A stretch of 7,736 nt of DNA from Candidatus Brocadiaceae bacterium (lineage in GTDB: Bacteria; Planctomycetota; Brocadiia; SM23-32). The notes under the pieces were generated by a model. It searched no databases, was not told the origin of the DNA, and worked only from the letters and a program-made list of their open reading frames with translations. Positions 1 through 6,370 of the stretch are shown piece after piece; the first letter of the stretch is position 1, and the number at the start of each line of letters is the position of its first letter. Location of the stretch: assembly GCA_003551785.1 (NCBI GenBank), contig PUNP01000198.1, positions 1 to 7,736 on the forward strand, given 5' to 3'. The translations under genes and the position numbers were made by a program.

Positions 1-468
1 ACATTTACGCAGCGGGAATATTTCATTAAGCAGATCAAGGGTTTCTCTTGCAGCCCTGGCATTGGCGTATGGGCCGAAGTATTTCGACTTCTTATCTTTA
101 ACATTTCGGGTCAAAACAGGTCGGGGGTATGGTTCATTGGCGGGGATTTTTATACTTACGAAGGACTTATCATCCCGGAACAGGACATTATATTTTGGGC
201 GAAACTGTTTAATGAAGTTGTTTTCAAGTATAAAGGCTTCTTTTTCGGTTTGTGTTACCAGGCATTCGATATCGTGAACTTCATTGATACGCCGGGTAAT
301 TAATCGGTCTTCGGAGCGTCCTTTGTGAAAGTAGCTTCTGACTCTGGCGCGCAGGCTTTTAGCTTTTCCAACATAAACAACTTGTTGGTTCTCATTTTTC
401 ATGAGGTAAATGCCCGGTGCGGTGGGAAAACGGGCGATTTTACTATGTAATTGTTCTTTTTTACTCAT
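1..468 (-). CDS. uvrC: UvrC, N-terminal part (excinuclease ABC subunit C), partial
   Basis: UvrC is the nuclease subunit of the UvrABC nucleotide-excision repair complex; its N-terminal GIY-YIG domain makes the 3' incision beside a lesion. The gene reads leftwards from the ATG at 468-466 and stays open for 156 codons to the window edge, so the C-terminal three quarters (UvrB-binding region, RNase H-like 5' nuclease, HhH) lie outside. The GIY-YIG domain is visible: PGIYLMK at residues 18-24, YVGKAKSLRARVRSYF at 32-47 with the conserved Arg, and TEKEAFILENNFIKQFRPKY at 74-93 with the catalytic-type Glu. FGPY followed by an FPLRKC-type segment ends the visible part, as expected for the family. 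No strong Shine-Dalgarno sequence or clear promoter is seen upstream of 468. The reading frame is intact throughout, so this part looks functional. Identification is firm. Confidence 0.95.
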   Translation of the reverse strand, partial: MSKKEQLHSKIARFPTAPGIYLMKNENQQVVYVGKAKSLRARVRSYFHKGRSEDRLITRRINEVHDIECLVTQTEKEAFILENNFIKQFRPKYNVLFRDDKSFVSIKIPANEPYPRPVLTRNVKDKKSKYFGPYANARAARETLDLLNEIFPLRKC

Positions 469-519
469 TGGTTTATAAAAAAGAAAGCCGGGTCTTTTAA
501 GATTTACGGTACCTCAAAT

Positions 520-617
520 CCGTTGAGTTTATTGAAGACAACGGCGTCCCATGTTTTTGCTTTCTTTTCGCCCCTACAGAGCAGGGTGAAAGGGCCGAAA
601 AGGGTCAAAAACATGGG
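520..617. repeat. Two adjacent inverted repeats in the uvrC / IS110-remnant intergenic leader
   Basis: Two hairpin-forming repeats sit side by side. The first pairs CCGTTG (520-525) with CAACGG (539-544) around a 13-nt loop. The second is longer: CCCATGTTTTTG (548-559) pairs perfectly with CAAAAACATGGG (606-617). Inside it CTTTTCG (564-570) pairs with CGAAAAG (596-602), and CCC (571-573) can pair with GGG (592-594). That gives about 22 pairs with small internal loops. The block lies between uvrC and an IS110-like transposase start. It could be a degenerate REP-type palindrome, or part of the element's non-coding end. No function is demonstrated. Confidence 0.6.
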
Positions 618-663
618 GTGAAACGGCATACGGTCCGGCCGCGCAGCATTTAAAGTAAAAAAA

Positions 664-729
664 ACACCTCCCTGTTAGAATAGTTTTTTCAGAAGACGCA
701 TTCTAACAACATTTTTCCAAAGGAGGTGT
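664..729 (+). promoter_or_regulatory. Two-tier hairpin that masks the Shine-Dalgarno of the IS110-like gene
   Basis: ACACCTCC (664-671) is the exact reverse complement of GGAGGTGT (722-729), which contains the Shine-Dalgarno sequence AAAGGAGG (719-726), 6 nt before the ATG at 733. Nested inside, TGTTAGAAT (673-681) pairs perfectly with ATTCTAACA (700-708) around an 18-nt loop. A transcript entering from upstream would fold with its ribosome-binding site in the outer stem. Masking of the transposase start in read-through RNA is an established insertion-sequence strategy (for example IS10 and IS200). That this hairpin serves the same purpose is inference. Confidence 0.6.
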
Positions 730-732
730 CCT

Positions 733-1008
733 ATGATTACATTGTATTGTGGTATCGATGCCGGGTCAAGTAACTGCCATGTTGCTATGATGGATGAGGG
801 CAGTGAATTCGTCGTGGATACCGAGATTCCAACTGCTGTTGATCTGGAGACCGATAATAACAACGGAAGCGTCATCCCGCTCCGGTCAATCATTTCCGGT
901 TCCGGCGGACCTGATATCGATGAGGCCTTCAATCTGTACTATGTTCACTGCGCCACAGGCTTTGATCTATCGCGCCGTTGGCGCTGGTTTCTGCTTATGG
1001 CAGATTAA
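733..1008 (+). pseudogene. IS110-family transposase N-terminal remnant
   Basis: The frame opens at ATG 733 behind a strong Shine-Dalgarno (AAAGGAGG, 6-nt spacing) with MITLYCGIDAGSSNCHVAMM. This matches the start of IS110-type DEDD transposases, where the Asp of GID (residue 9) is the first catalytic acidic residue. Similarity holds for roughly the first 35 residues (to about nt 840, VDTEIPTAVDLE). Beyond that the expected continuation, with the ESTFNWYWLVDG-type motif and the rest of the RNase H-like and serine-containing C-terminal domains, is absent. The open frame merely runs to a TAA at 1006-1008. At 91 codons it is far below the usual 300-400, so it is a decayed fragment, not an active transposase. 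The family call rests on a short stretch, so confidence is moderate. Confidence 0.55.
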
Positions 1009-1344
1009 AACAACTTTCAACGACTATTAGGTGTTGTAAAGCACCAACGGTGCGGCGCAGGATAGCCTATGGCAGAGCGGAAGCCCAAGCGGGCTGGAGC
1101 GAAGCCATAGGTCACCAGGTATAACATGAATACAAGCTCTGAAAGAGCGCCACCATCGTTAATACCACAGTCTCGTTCGACGTATTCATTGCCGGTATCC
1201 AAGCTCATGCTTTCTGAAGGCAAAAATGGTTTTAAGTGCTTGTCGGAGAGTCATGATATGAACGAAGACAACGCAAAGTCGCCGGGACGCAGGGCAAAAC
1301 ATTACTTATCTGCGTGCCTCTGCGTCGTTGCGCCCTTGTGGTAA
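1009..1344. other. Non-coding interval with short palindromes
   Basis: No convincing gene is present. Three structures are visible. GCACC (1041-1045) pairs with GGTGC (1049-1053). A larger hairpin pairs CCTATGGC (1066-1073) with GCCATAGG (1104-1111), with an inner AGCCC/GGGCT stem at 1082-1086 and 1091-1095. A degenerate palindrome lies at about 1269-1330, in which the left side (GACGCAGGGCA, 1285-1295) is echoed by TGCCTCTGCGTC on the right. They look like dispersed intergenic palindromes of the REP type. The stretch 1112-1265 shows nothing further that I can support. Confidence 0.5.
1066..1111. repeat. Stem-loop, REP-like palindrome
   Basis: CCTATGGC and GCCATAGG form a perfect 8-bp outer stem. 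An asymmetric interior (1074-1081 and 1096-1103) separates it from a 5-bp AGCCC/GGGCT apical stem with an AAGC loop. It lies 12 nt after another palindrome (1041-1053). This is typical of short extragenic palindromes. Whether other copies exist in the genome cannot be seen from here. Confidence 0.55.
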
Positions 1345-1376
1345 ATAGTCCCTTGGGCTCAGACCGAACTAATTTT

Positions 1377-1405
1377 TTGACTCTTAACGGTATAAATCTT
1401 ATACT
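1377..1405 (+). promoter_or_regulatory. Sigma70-like promoter of the DUF4258/DUF2283 pair
   Basis: The -35 element is TTGACT (1377-1382, five of six consensus bases). An exact 17-nt spacer follows, then the -10 element TATACT (1400-1405, five of six). Transcription would begin near 1412, giving a leader of about 33 nt before the ATG at 1445. The match is strong and correctly placed, so I regard it as the real promoter. Confidence 0.7.
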
Positions 1406-1444
1406 ATATTTAGAGTTGTTTTTTTGATAGGAGGTTGCGATTGA

Positions 1445-1705
1445 ATGGAATTTGTCTTATCCCATCATGCAGAACAGGAAATCAAACGGCGCGGGATACC
1501 TATTGAGATGATCAGGCAAACGATGGAGAGCCCCGAACAGATTTTACCTGGGCGAGGCGGTACAAAAGCCTATCAGCCGAAATTTGATTTTGGCAGTGGT
1601 AAAATGTACCTGGTTCGAGTTATTGTTAATGATAACACTACTCCGCCTGTAGTGGTGACAACATATCGAACAAGTAATATCTCCAAATATTGGAGGATAG
1701 ATTAA
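1445..1705 (+). CDS. DUF4258-like small protein (putative toxin component)
   Basis: The product is 86 residues. It begins with EFVLSHHAEQEIKRRGIPIE, the hallmark of DUF4258 proteins (a strand, then a His-Ala-containing helix, then RGI), continues with an SPEQILPGRGGTKAYQ segment and ends with a beta-rich half (MYLVRVIV, VVVTTYRT). DUF4258 proteins resemble RelE/BrnT-fold small toxins and often sit beside small partner proteins; the activity of this one is unknown. The start is supported by AGGAGG (1429-1434), 10 nt before the ATG, and by a strong promoter at 1377-1405. The stop TAA (1703-1705) lies 1 nt before the apparent start of the next gene, so the two would be co-transcribed and translationally coupled. 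The frame is intact and of normal family length. Family assignment is good; the toxin role is inference from context. Confidence 0.75.
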   Translation: MEFVLSHHAEQEIKRRGIPIEMIRQTMESPEQILPGRGGTKAYQPKFDFGSGKMYLVRVIVNDNTTPPVVVTTYRTSNISKYWRID

Positions 1706-1706
1706 T

Positions 1707-1901
1707 ATAAAAGTAACATATGACCATGAGGTGGATGTGATCAGGATAATCTTCAGCGATGCACGTATCGAGGAAAGCGATGAGGTAAAACCTGGGACAA
1801 TACTTGATTACGACGAGAAAGGAAACATTGTAGGCATGGAAGTTCTCAATGCCTCGCGACATATGGAAAATCCCCGTGCCGTTGAATATGCAGTTACCTG
1901 A
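1707..1901 (+). CDS. DUF2283-like small protein (putative antitoxin partner), apparent ATA start
   Basis: A 64-codon frame reads (I/M)KVTYDHEVDVIRIIFSDAR, then DEVKPGTILDYDEKGNIVGM, and ends EYAVT with TGA at 1899-1901. This is the DUF2283 pattern (K-x-x-YD-x-E-x-D at the N-terminus, then DYDE-G-IVGIE-L). The family is typically about 65 residues and is often encoded next to DUF4258 genes. The codon where ATG is expected is ATA (1707-1709), with GGAGG (1692-1696) 10 nt upstream inside the end of the preceding gene. Either ATA initiates, the upstream ATT (1701) is used, or a start mutation has crippled the gene; the first downstream GTG (1731) would remove the first strand. The body of the frame is uninterrupted. 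Family call is fairly sure; functional status is uncertain. Confidence 0.65.
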   Translation: MKVTYDHEVDVIRIIFSDARIEESDEVKPGTILDYDEKGNIVGMEVLNASRHMENPRAVEYAVT

Positions 1902-1905
1902 TATC

Positions 1906-2017
1906 CTGCCTTCCCAAAAGAGATTGGCAGAATTTCTTTATGTGGATCGCTCGACGGTTACCAAACATTTGAAAAATATATTTGCGGGGGAGGGAACTCA
2001 GCGAATCAGTATATTGA
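1906..2017 (+). pseudogene. RhuM-family protein fragment
   Basis: Five bases after the DUF2283 stop a short stretch reads SQKRLAEFLYVDRSTVTKHL followed by KNIFA. This closely follows the N-terminal helix-turn-helix-like signature of RhuM ('virulence protein') family members, of the type LTQ..(I/M)AELF.VDRS.ITKH..NIF.EGEL. The expected GELSE continuation appears only in another frame (RELSESVY, about 1991-2014), which then hits TGA at 2015-2017. The remnant therefore has a frameshift near 1986-1993. The rest of the usual 300-plus residues is absent. It has no start of its own and is debris. Confidence 0.55.
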
Positions 2018-2495
2018 ACCGTCGACGAAATACGCATCATTTACAGTGCCCCATCCGGGGCACCCTGGTGATGGGGATGTCATCTCGTTTCCACGTGTTC
2101 AAAACCAGCAGGTACCTTCCTGCGTCTGCAAGTCTCCTTCAATTTTCTTTTGGCGCTCAAGCGACTGTAGGGGTGAATGACTGTTCGTCCATACCACTCA
2201 TGCAATAACCTGCATATTTCATAAACCAAAGGCAATGTTTAATATACCAGATTAAACTACAATGTGTTAAGTTTCATTTTTGAAGCATTCAAAAATTACA
2301 GTGTGTACAACCGGTTTCTCAAACGGCGGTTTACCCTGCGGGCGCGTCTTCAGCGGCACATCTGCGGCAAACGTCTGCACTTGCAGTATACGAATACAGC
2401 GGCGTTTGACATTTGCCACAGATGCACCACTGAAAACGCGTGAAATATGCAGGATAATTGTGTTGTCAGAGATTTTATGCGCACAATAGATGATG
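2018..2495. other. Non-coding interval between the RhuM remnant and the obg 3' end
   Basis: No gene is supported here. Visible structures are a perfect 7-bp hairpin at 2046-2063 (GTGCCCC / GGGGCAC, loop ATCC), an AT-rich 9-bp hairpin at 2276-2296 (ATTTTTGAA / TTCAAAAAT, loop GCA), and the large hairpin at 2331-2457 described separately. The stretch 2064-2275 shows nothing I can name. Confidence 0.5.
2331..2457 (-). repeat. Long near-perfect hairpin downstream of obg
   Basis: Bases 2343-2375 pair with 2408-2440 without a gap: 27 of 33 pairs are Watson-Crick. Read as minus-strand RNA, the strand on which obg is transcribed, the other six (2348, 2354, 2357, 2358, 2365, 2372 and partners) are all G.U. 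The loop is 2376-2407. After a small asymmetric internal loop the structure continues with TTACCCTGC (2331-2339) against GCAGGATAA (2449-2457), nine pairs with one more G.U. No U-tract follows on either strand, so it is not a classical terminator. It starts about 40 nt past the obg stop. It could be an obg 3'-UTR structure, a processed small RNA, or a MITE-like palindrome. Confidence 0.65.
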
Positions 2496-3725
<1,230 letters not shown>

Positions 3726-3736
<11 letters not shown>

Positions 3737-4058
3737 TTTCAACTCCCCAATCTGGATGAATTTCGCGAATTTTAACTCTGGTATAATCCTGGCGATGCCC
3801 GATGGTTGTTTGTGAGGGGCCTTTAAAACGAACAGTATGGATTTTTGGCCCTCGTTCGTGTCCTACTACTTCGGCCAGCACGCGTGCACCGTCGAGCTCC
3901 GGACGTCCGACTTTCCTGTCGACGCCTTCACCGCTGATCATCAAAACACTGTTAAATTCAATAAGATCGCCCGCTGGTGCTTTCATACGGTCGACAAGTA
4001 ACTCCTGGTTTTCTGAAACCTTATATTGTTTTCCTTTTTCGTTTATCACTGCATACAT
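3726..4058 (-). CDS. rplU: 50S ribosomal protein L21
   Basis: L21 binds 23S rRNA and contacts L20 in the 50S subunit. The 110-residue product starts [20 protein letters not shown], with [11 protein letters not shown] at 69-79 and [14 protein letters not shown] at 92-105, all typical. The ATG at 4058-4056 is chosen because MYAVI is the invariant family start; the frame stays open upstream but those residues have no family similarity. A GAGG lies 12 nt before it and a sigma70-like promoter lies at 4105-4133. This is the first gene of the rplU-rpmA-obg operon and overlaps rpmA by 11 nt. One oddity: the strongly basic run that normally precedes GHRQ (such as KFRRRKHYRKQQ in E. coli) is replaced by the shorter, mostly neutral [10 protein letters not shown]. 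Confidence 0.96.
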
Positions 4059-4104
4059 CTTATCAATAAACCTCGAATAATTAGAGTCCTCAAAATCAGT
4101 TAAC

Positions 4105-4133
4105 AGTATAATAGATTTTGAATATTTTAGCAA
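4105..4133 (-). promoter_or_regulatory. Sigma70-like promoter of the rplU-rpmA-obg operon
   Basis: Read on the minus strand, TTGCTA (4133-4128) is the -35 element and TATACT (4110-4105) the -10 element, separated by exactly 17 nt of AT-rich sequence. Transcription would start near 4098, giving a leader of about 40 nt before the rplU ATG at 4058. Placement and quality are good. Confidence 0.65.
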
Positions 4134-4191
4134 CTGAAAACCATTATTTTGCCAAATGTCAAGGGGTGTGAGGTGGGGAGGCGGTAGTAAA

Positions 4192-4220
4192 TTGTTTTTT
4201 TTTCTGATTTCCGCTATCAT
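4192..4220 (+). promoter_or_regulatory. Candidate promoter of the Rossmann-PAS-kinase gene
   Basis: TTGTTT (4192-4197) and TATCAT (4215-4220) are separated by exactly 17 nt. Transcription would start near 4227, about 32 nt before the ATG at 4259. The -35 is a weaker match than those of the other promoters here. It would fire divergently from the rplU promoter within the same 200-bp intergenic region. Confidence 0.45.
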
Positions 4221-4258
4221 TTTATTTCGATGGACAATTTTTAAACTTGGAGATTTTT

Positions 4259-4918
4259 ATGATGGCTGAGCAGAGAGAAACAATTAAAACAAGCACCGTA
4301 CTGATTGGCCTTGGGAAAGGAGGTACTGCGTTATTACCCTACTTGCTTGCTAAAGAAGAATTTGAGCTCATAGCCGTATGTGATTCCAATGTTGGTGCTG
4401 TTGGTGTGCCGATAGCCAAACAATGCGGTCTTGCATATTATCACGATGTGGTTGAAGCCGTAAAAGATTTGCGACCTGAATTGGTCGTGGATGCTACGGG
4501 AGATCCGTCACTTGCCGGGACATTGTATGAAGAACGTCCCGCGGGGACATCCGTCGTTACAGGTGAGGCTTCCAGACTGATGTGGGAACTTCTGGCGGAA
4601 CATGAAGCACAACGGCGTTGGGAAACCCGCTTCCATCGTTTGCTTGACGACATGCACAGCGCTATGATTGTAGTACAAGATGGGAAAATTAAATATTGTA
4701 ATCGCTCGTTTTACGAATTATTAGGTTATTCTAAGCGTGATATCCTGGGCTATCCGTATGAAAAGTTATTAGCCGAGGATGTGAAGAATCGTGATAGTGA
4801 TCATTTTCAAGACAACCGCCCCAGCGAACAGCTACCGGAAGAGTTTGATACTAAAGTTATGAGCGCCTCCGGTGAGGAACGGGAAGTCCAGATAAAAGCA
4901 AGAGTAAGTGATTGGTAG
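4259..4918 (+). CDS. N-terminal half of a split sensor histidine kinase: Rossmann (NAD-type) domain plus PAS
   Basis: The 219-residue product would be the sensor half of a two-component kinase. Residues 13-110 form a Rossmann-like domain: TVLIGLGKGGTALL with GxGxxG at 17-22, then ELIAVCD with an acidic residue at the end of the second strand (Asp42, the usual ribose-binding position of NAD-dependent enzymes), then ELVVDATGDPS at 74-84. This resembles the nucleotide-binding half of homoserine- or aspartate-dehydrogenase-type proteins; no catalytic half follows. Residues 121-219 form a PAS domain (FHRLLDDMHSAMIVVQDGKI, NRSFYELLGYS, DILGYP). The start is the ATG at 4259 (or 4262), 6-9 nt after GGAG (4249-4252). 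The frame stops at TAG (4916-4918) inside the last strand of the PAS domain, while the kinase continues in the same frame downstream. It could therefore be an inactivated gene, a readthrough gene or a sequencing error. No transmembrane segment is seen, so a cytoplasmic sensor is likely. Confidence 0.8.
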   Translation: MMAEQRETIKTSTVLIGLGKGGTALLPYLLAKEEFELIAVCDSNVGAVGVPIAKQCGLAYYHDVVEAVKDLRPELVVDATGDPSLAGTLYEERPAGTSVVTGEASRLMWELLAEHEAQRRWETRFHRLLDDMHSAMIVVQDGKIKYCNRSFYELLGYSKRDILGYPYEKLLAEDVKNRDSDHFQDNRPSEQLPEEFDTKVMSASGEEREVQIKARVSDW

Positions 4919-4936
4919 GGCAGACCCTCAAGTCTT

Positions 4937-5680
4937 ATGGTTATGAACGACGTTACCGAACTGCGGCGCTTGCAGCGGGAGCGGGAACAGTTTTTCCGTT
5001 ATATGGTTCATGAACTCAGAGCACCGCTTTCTTCTCTTACCTCCATTACTTCAGTGCTTGGTGACCCCAAATTGGCGAAAGAACCTGACAGGTTGGACAA
5101 AATGACCGAAATCCTGCGTCGTTCAACGGATAAGCTGAGCGGGTTTGTCAACGATTTCCTGGAACTTTCCAAAATTGAGGACCAGGAAATTAATCTCAAG
5201 CAGAAGTCGCTGGACATTGCTAAAATTATTAATGAAGAGGTTGAAGAACAGCGCGTATTGGCAGAAGATAAGGGGCTTGAACTTAATATTGAAGAATGGG
5301 AGTCTTTTGATGTCGAAGGAGATGATTTTGTCGTGCGGACAGCGGTCAGAAACCTCGTCAATAACGCTGTTAAGTATACGGATGAAGGGCATATTAATGT
5401 TTCTGTAGAACCGGATGAAGACATGTTCCAAATCATAGTATCTGATACGGGAGTCGGGCTGACTAATAAGGAAAAAGCGAATATTTTTCAGGAGTTCGGC
5501 CGAATAAAGAGAACTGAGGGTATGAAAGGCACGGGTTTGGGCCTGGCATTGGTAAAGAAATTGACGGAAGCGGCCTGCGGCAATATACGGGTCGAAAGTG
5601 ACGGTAAAAACAAAGGGTCTGTATTTATCGTCGAGTTGCCCTATGATTTTGGTGAGGCTGTGGAAGACCAGGGCGCATAA
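4937..5680 (+). CDS. C-terminal half of the split sensor histidine kinase: HisKA plus HATPase
   Basis: This is the catalytic half of the same kinase, in the same frame as the part ending at 4918. Between the TAG and the first ATG (4937) the sequence reads GRPSSL, followed by MVMNDVTELRRLQ, the usual end of a PAS domain and linker. HELRAPLSSL carries the phospho-accepting His (residue 251 counted from the ATG at 4259). The ATPase domain has an N-box (NLVNNAVKY, Asn368/369), G1 (DTGVG, Asp396), an F-box-like FQEFGR and G2 (GTGLGLALV). All motifs needed for autophosphorylation are present. There is no Shine-Dalgarno before ATG 4937 or 4943, so independent translation is doubtful and the true gene is probably 4259-5680 (473 residues with the TAG read). 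No response regulator gene is adjacent. It ends in TAA; no terminator is evident. Confidence 0.85.
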   Translation: MVMNDVTELRRLQREREQFFRYMVHELRAPLSSLTSITSVLGDPKLAKEPDRLDKMTEILRRSTDKLSGFVNDFLELSKIEDQEINLKQKSLDIAKIINEEVEEQRVLAEDKGLELNIEEWESFDVEGDDFVVRTAVRNLVNNAVKYTDEGHINVSVEPDEDMFQIIVSDTGVGLTNKEKANIFQEFGRIKRTEGMKGTGLGLALVKKLTEAACGNIRVESDGKNKGSVFIVELPYDFGEAVEDQGA

Positions 5681-5794
5681 CCTGCATCTTTCACACCTCC
5701 GACAGGGGCCTGGCGATCGACAAGACTTGCGAAAAAGTTTACGACTAGGGGCGTGGCCGAAAAGCGCACAATGGCTAATACGCAACGATCTACC

Positions 5795-5978
5795 GCGCCC
5801 TTTCAGGGCGCAAAAATACGTGTGAATCATCACCTCGGGTTGAAACCCGATGCTACCGTACTTTGCCCCTCCGGGGCAAGGCCTCTGTCTTCGCCCCAGC
5901 GGGGCGAGGTTAGGTAGCCCCTGGTTTTAACGAGGGGTAATAAATGATGAAAAGATAAATGCGCCCCGGCAGGGGCGC
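5795..5978. repeat. Tandem cluster of short GC-rich hairpins (REP-like)
   Basis: Five short perfect palindromes, each a 7-bp stem with a 2-4 nt loop, lie within 184 bp: GCGCCCT/AGGGCGC (5795-5811), TCGGGTT/AACCCGA (5835-5850), TTGCCCC/GGGGCAA (5863-5879), TCGCCCC/GGGGCGA (5891-5907) and GCGCCCC/GGGGCGC (5961-5978). A sixth weaker pair is CCCCT (5918-5922) with AGGGG (5933-5937). Stem sequences are related (a CGCCCC core) but not identical. None is followed by a T-run, so they are not terminators. This resembles the mixed short palindromes found between genes in many environmental bacteria. Confidence 0.7.
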
Positions 5979-6326
5979 GGTTGCTCTTGGAATAGCGGCA
6001 TTTGCTCATTATTGCCTTTTCGGCCAGGCTCCTAGTGCTTAGTTGCATAAATAAGGATAATCTTTGGTTATTTTTTTTGCCGCATAGATCGCAGAGAACG
6101 GCTAAGCCTTCTTTACAATAATTTTTCGTCTTTCTCTGCGTCCTCAGCGTGCTCCGCGGTTATTTCGTTGTTTTTATAGCTTAAAACATAACCCGAACGA
6201 GTCGGAACTAAAAAGGCATAATTCTGTAACCCATTTTCAATCGGCGGATTTTCTTAAGGCATGGGAGGTGTCGATAGATAGTTGCCTCATAAAGATAAAG
6301 AGCTATCCTTACTGCCCCACATGCAT

Positions 6327-6355
6327 TTGTCACATAAAATTTTGTTGCGTAAAAA
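6327..6355 (+). promoter_or_regulatory. Possible promoter before the broken uncharacterised gene
   Basis: TTGTCA (6327-6332, five of six to the -35 consensus) and TAAAAA (6350-6355, four of six to the -10) are separated by 17 nt. The start would be near 6362, about 50 nt before the ATG at 6413. The -10 is weak and the region is AT-rich, so this is tentative. Confidence 0.35.
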
Positions 6356-6370
6356 TCGCATATCTGCTAT

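Noticed and set aside
62..277. Plus-strand open frame at the left edge
   Set aside because: It is antisense to uvrC, whose minus-strand reading is unambiguous.
1126..1344. 72-codon open frame in the palindrome-rich interval
   Set aside because: It runs through the degenerate palindrome, has no Shine-Dalgarno and no recognisable protein features.
2276..2296. Intrinsic terminator for obg
   Set aside because: The stem is almost all A/T, and no U-tract follows the stem on the minus strand; it is also about 200 nt past the stop.
2343..2440. Integron attC site
   Set aside because: The palindrome is too perfect and lacks paired RYYYAAC/GTTRRRY core sites and the extrahelical bases; no integrase or cassette array is present.
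5123..5833. 236-codon open frame on the minus strand
   Set aside because: It is antisense to the histidine kinase domain, with no recognisable motif or Shine-Dalgarno.
5795..5978. CRISPR array
   Set aside because: The repeats differ in sequence, are palindromic throughout and have irregular spacing with no equal-length spacers.
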